Shown here one piece after another: positions 63,397-64,000 of a stretch of 64,000 nucleotides of DNA. Under the pieces are notes generated by a model that saw only the letters and a program-made list of their open reading frames with translations, did not search any database and was not told the DNA's origin. The DNA comes from Bufo bufo. Taxonomy: Eukaryota; Chordata; Amphibia; Anura; Bufonidae. Location: positions 262,401,918-262,465,917 of the forward strand of contig NC_053391.1 in NCBI RefSeq assembly GCF_905171765.1, given 5' to 3'. The position numbers and the translations under genes were made by a program. Positions within the stretch are counted from its first letter, which is position 1, and the number at the start of each line of letters is the position of its first letter.

Positions 63397-64000
63397 TAGA
63401 GTTGAGCGGACACCTGGATGTTCGGGTTCGACGGGTTCGGCCGAACTTCGGAAAAAAGTTCGAGTTCGGGACCCGAACTTGACCCCAAACCTCATTGAAG
63501 TCAATGGGACCCGAACTTTTGAGCACTAAAATGGCTGTAAAAATGTCATGGAAAGGGCTAGAGGGCTGCAAATGGCGTCAAAATGTGGTTAAGAGCATGG
63601 CAAGTGCTCTGCAAACAAATGTGGATAGGGAAATGACTTTAAATAACATAAAATACATAAAAATAAAAAATAATAATCTTGATCTAGGAGGACCAGGTCC
63701 ATATGGAGTAGGAGGTTGAGGAGGCGGTGGATGTGGCGGTGTCGGTGGAAGCTGGCGGTGGAGGAGGAGGTAGCCTACACTGGTTTTTTGTTTTAAATTT
63801 TATTTTTAAAATTAGGGTACACCCCAAAACATTGGGAAATATAACCTGTGATAACCCCCTCCGGTCATGCTAAACACACGTTCAGACAATACACTGGCTG
63901 CAGAGCAGGCCAGCACCTCCAAGGGGTAAAGGGCAAGCTCAGGCCATGTGCCCAATTTGGAGACCCAGAAGTTGCAGGGGCTGACCCCTGTCAGTCAGGT
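63397..64000 (-). mobile_element. second hAT element of the region-1 family, running off the window
   Basis: Begins TAGAGTTGAGCGGACACC, a hAT-type terminus like TAGTGTTGAGCG at 5612. It is inserted in gypsy-4 RT. From about 63,700 it aligns with 1024-1450 (GGAGTAGGAGTTGAGGAGG-like repeat, then the hATC coding end on the minus strand). It retains the left end that the first copy has lost. Non-coding repeats of GTTCGGG/CCCGAAC type fill 63,410-63,530. Confidence 0.8.

Noticed and set aside
1..64000. Host protein-coding, tRNA or rRNA genes
   Set aside because: Every frame with recognisable motifs is of transposable-element origin, and I saw no tRNA cloverleaf or rRNA signature by eye.

Overview
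The window looks like a gene-free, transposon-saturated stretch of a large vertebrate genome. The combination of chromodomain Ty3/gypsy elements, a Penelope-like element (PLE), a tyrosine-recombinase (YR) retrotransposon, L1, and Tc1, hAT and piggyBac elements fits an amphibian, most likely an anuran. That assignment is inference. I recognise no host protein-coding gene and no tRNA or rRNA gene.

Region 1 (about 1-17,100) is mostly one old minus-strand hAT transposon. It has been split by four later insertions: a plus-strand gypsy element (2293-8985, TSD GAGGC, itself hit by a 1.4-kb non-autonomous hAT), a minus-strand gypsy element (9063-13825, TSD ACAGC), a piggyBac-type MITE (14144-14601, TTAA) and a 137-bp palindromic hAT MITE (15759-15895, 8-bp TSD).

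Region 2 (17,100-29,190) is a Russian doll. A Tc1 remnant was entered by a PLE (15-bp TSD), and the PLE was entered by a 6.05-kb L1 with both ORFs intact (15-bp TSD). The PLE keeps reverse transcriptase and GIY-YIG pieces, and near its 3' end a hammerhead-ribozyme-like motif. Smaller Tc1-type elements sit in its 3' half, and a 208-bp LTR-like unit sits in the outer Tc1.

Region 3 (29,192-34,530) is an L1 remnant broken by three Tc1-like elements, one with an intact 334-codon DD34E transposase, and by a zero-spacer 292-bp palindrome. All lie in TA-rich seams.

Region 4 (33,178-63,156) is a near-perfect tandem duplication of a 14,988-bp unit with a 2-bp (GT) microhomology at the junction. Each unit carries the end of a Tc1, an L1 scrap, a 5'-truncated gypsy, the palindromic hAT MITE and a decayed gypsy. 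Inserted in that decayed gypsy is a 7-kb YR retrotransposon. It has Ngaro/PAT-type split direct repeats (A1-body-B1-A2-B2 on the minus strand), a decayed YR gene with the HxxR and Tyr signatures, and a body largely replaced by a roughly 4.5-kb minisatellite with the hyphenated-palindrome core CCTGAGCGATTCAGG. I found three differences between the two units, and one is an exact inversion of the centre of the palindromic MITE. From 63,397 a second copy of the region-1 hAT family runs off the window.

The most striking points are the split-repeat YR element with its minisatellite body, the flipped palindrome centre between duplicates, the intact L1, the 292-bp perfect palindrome and the hammerhead-like motifs.
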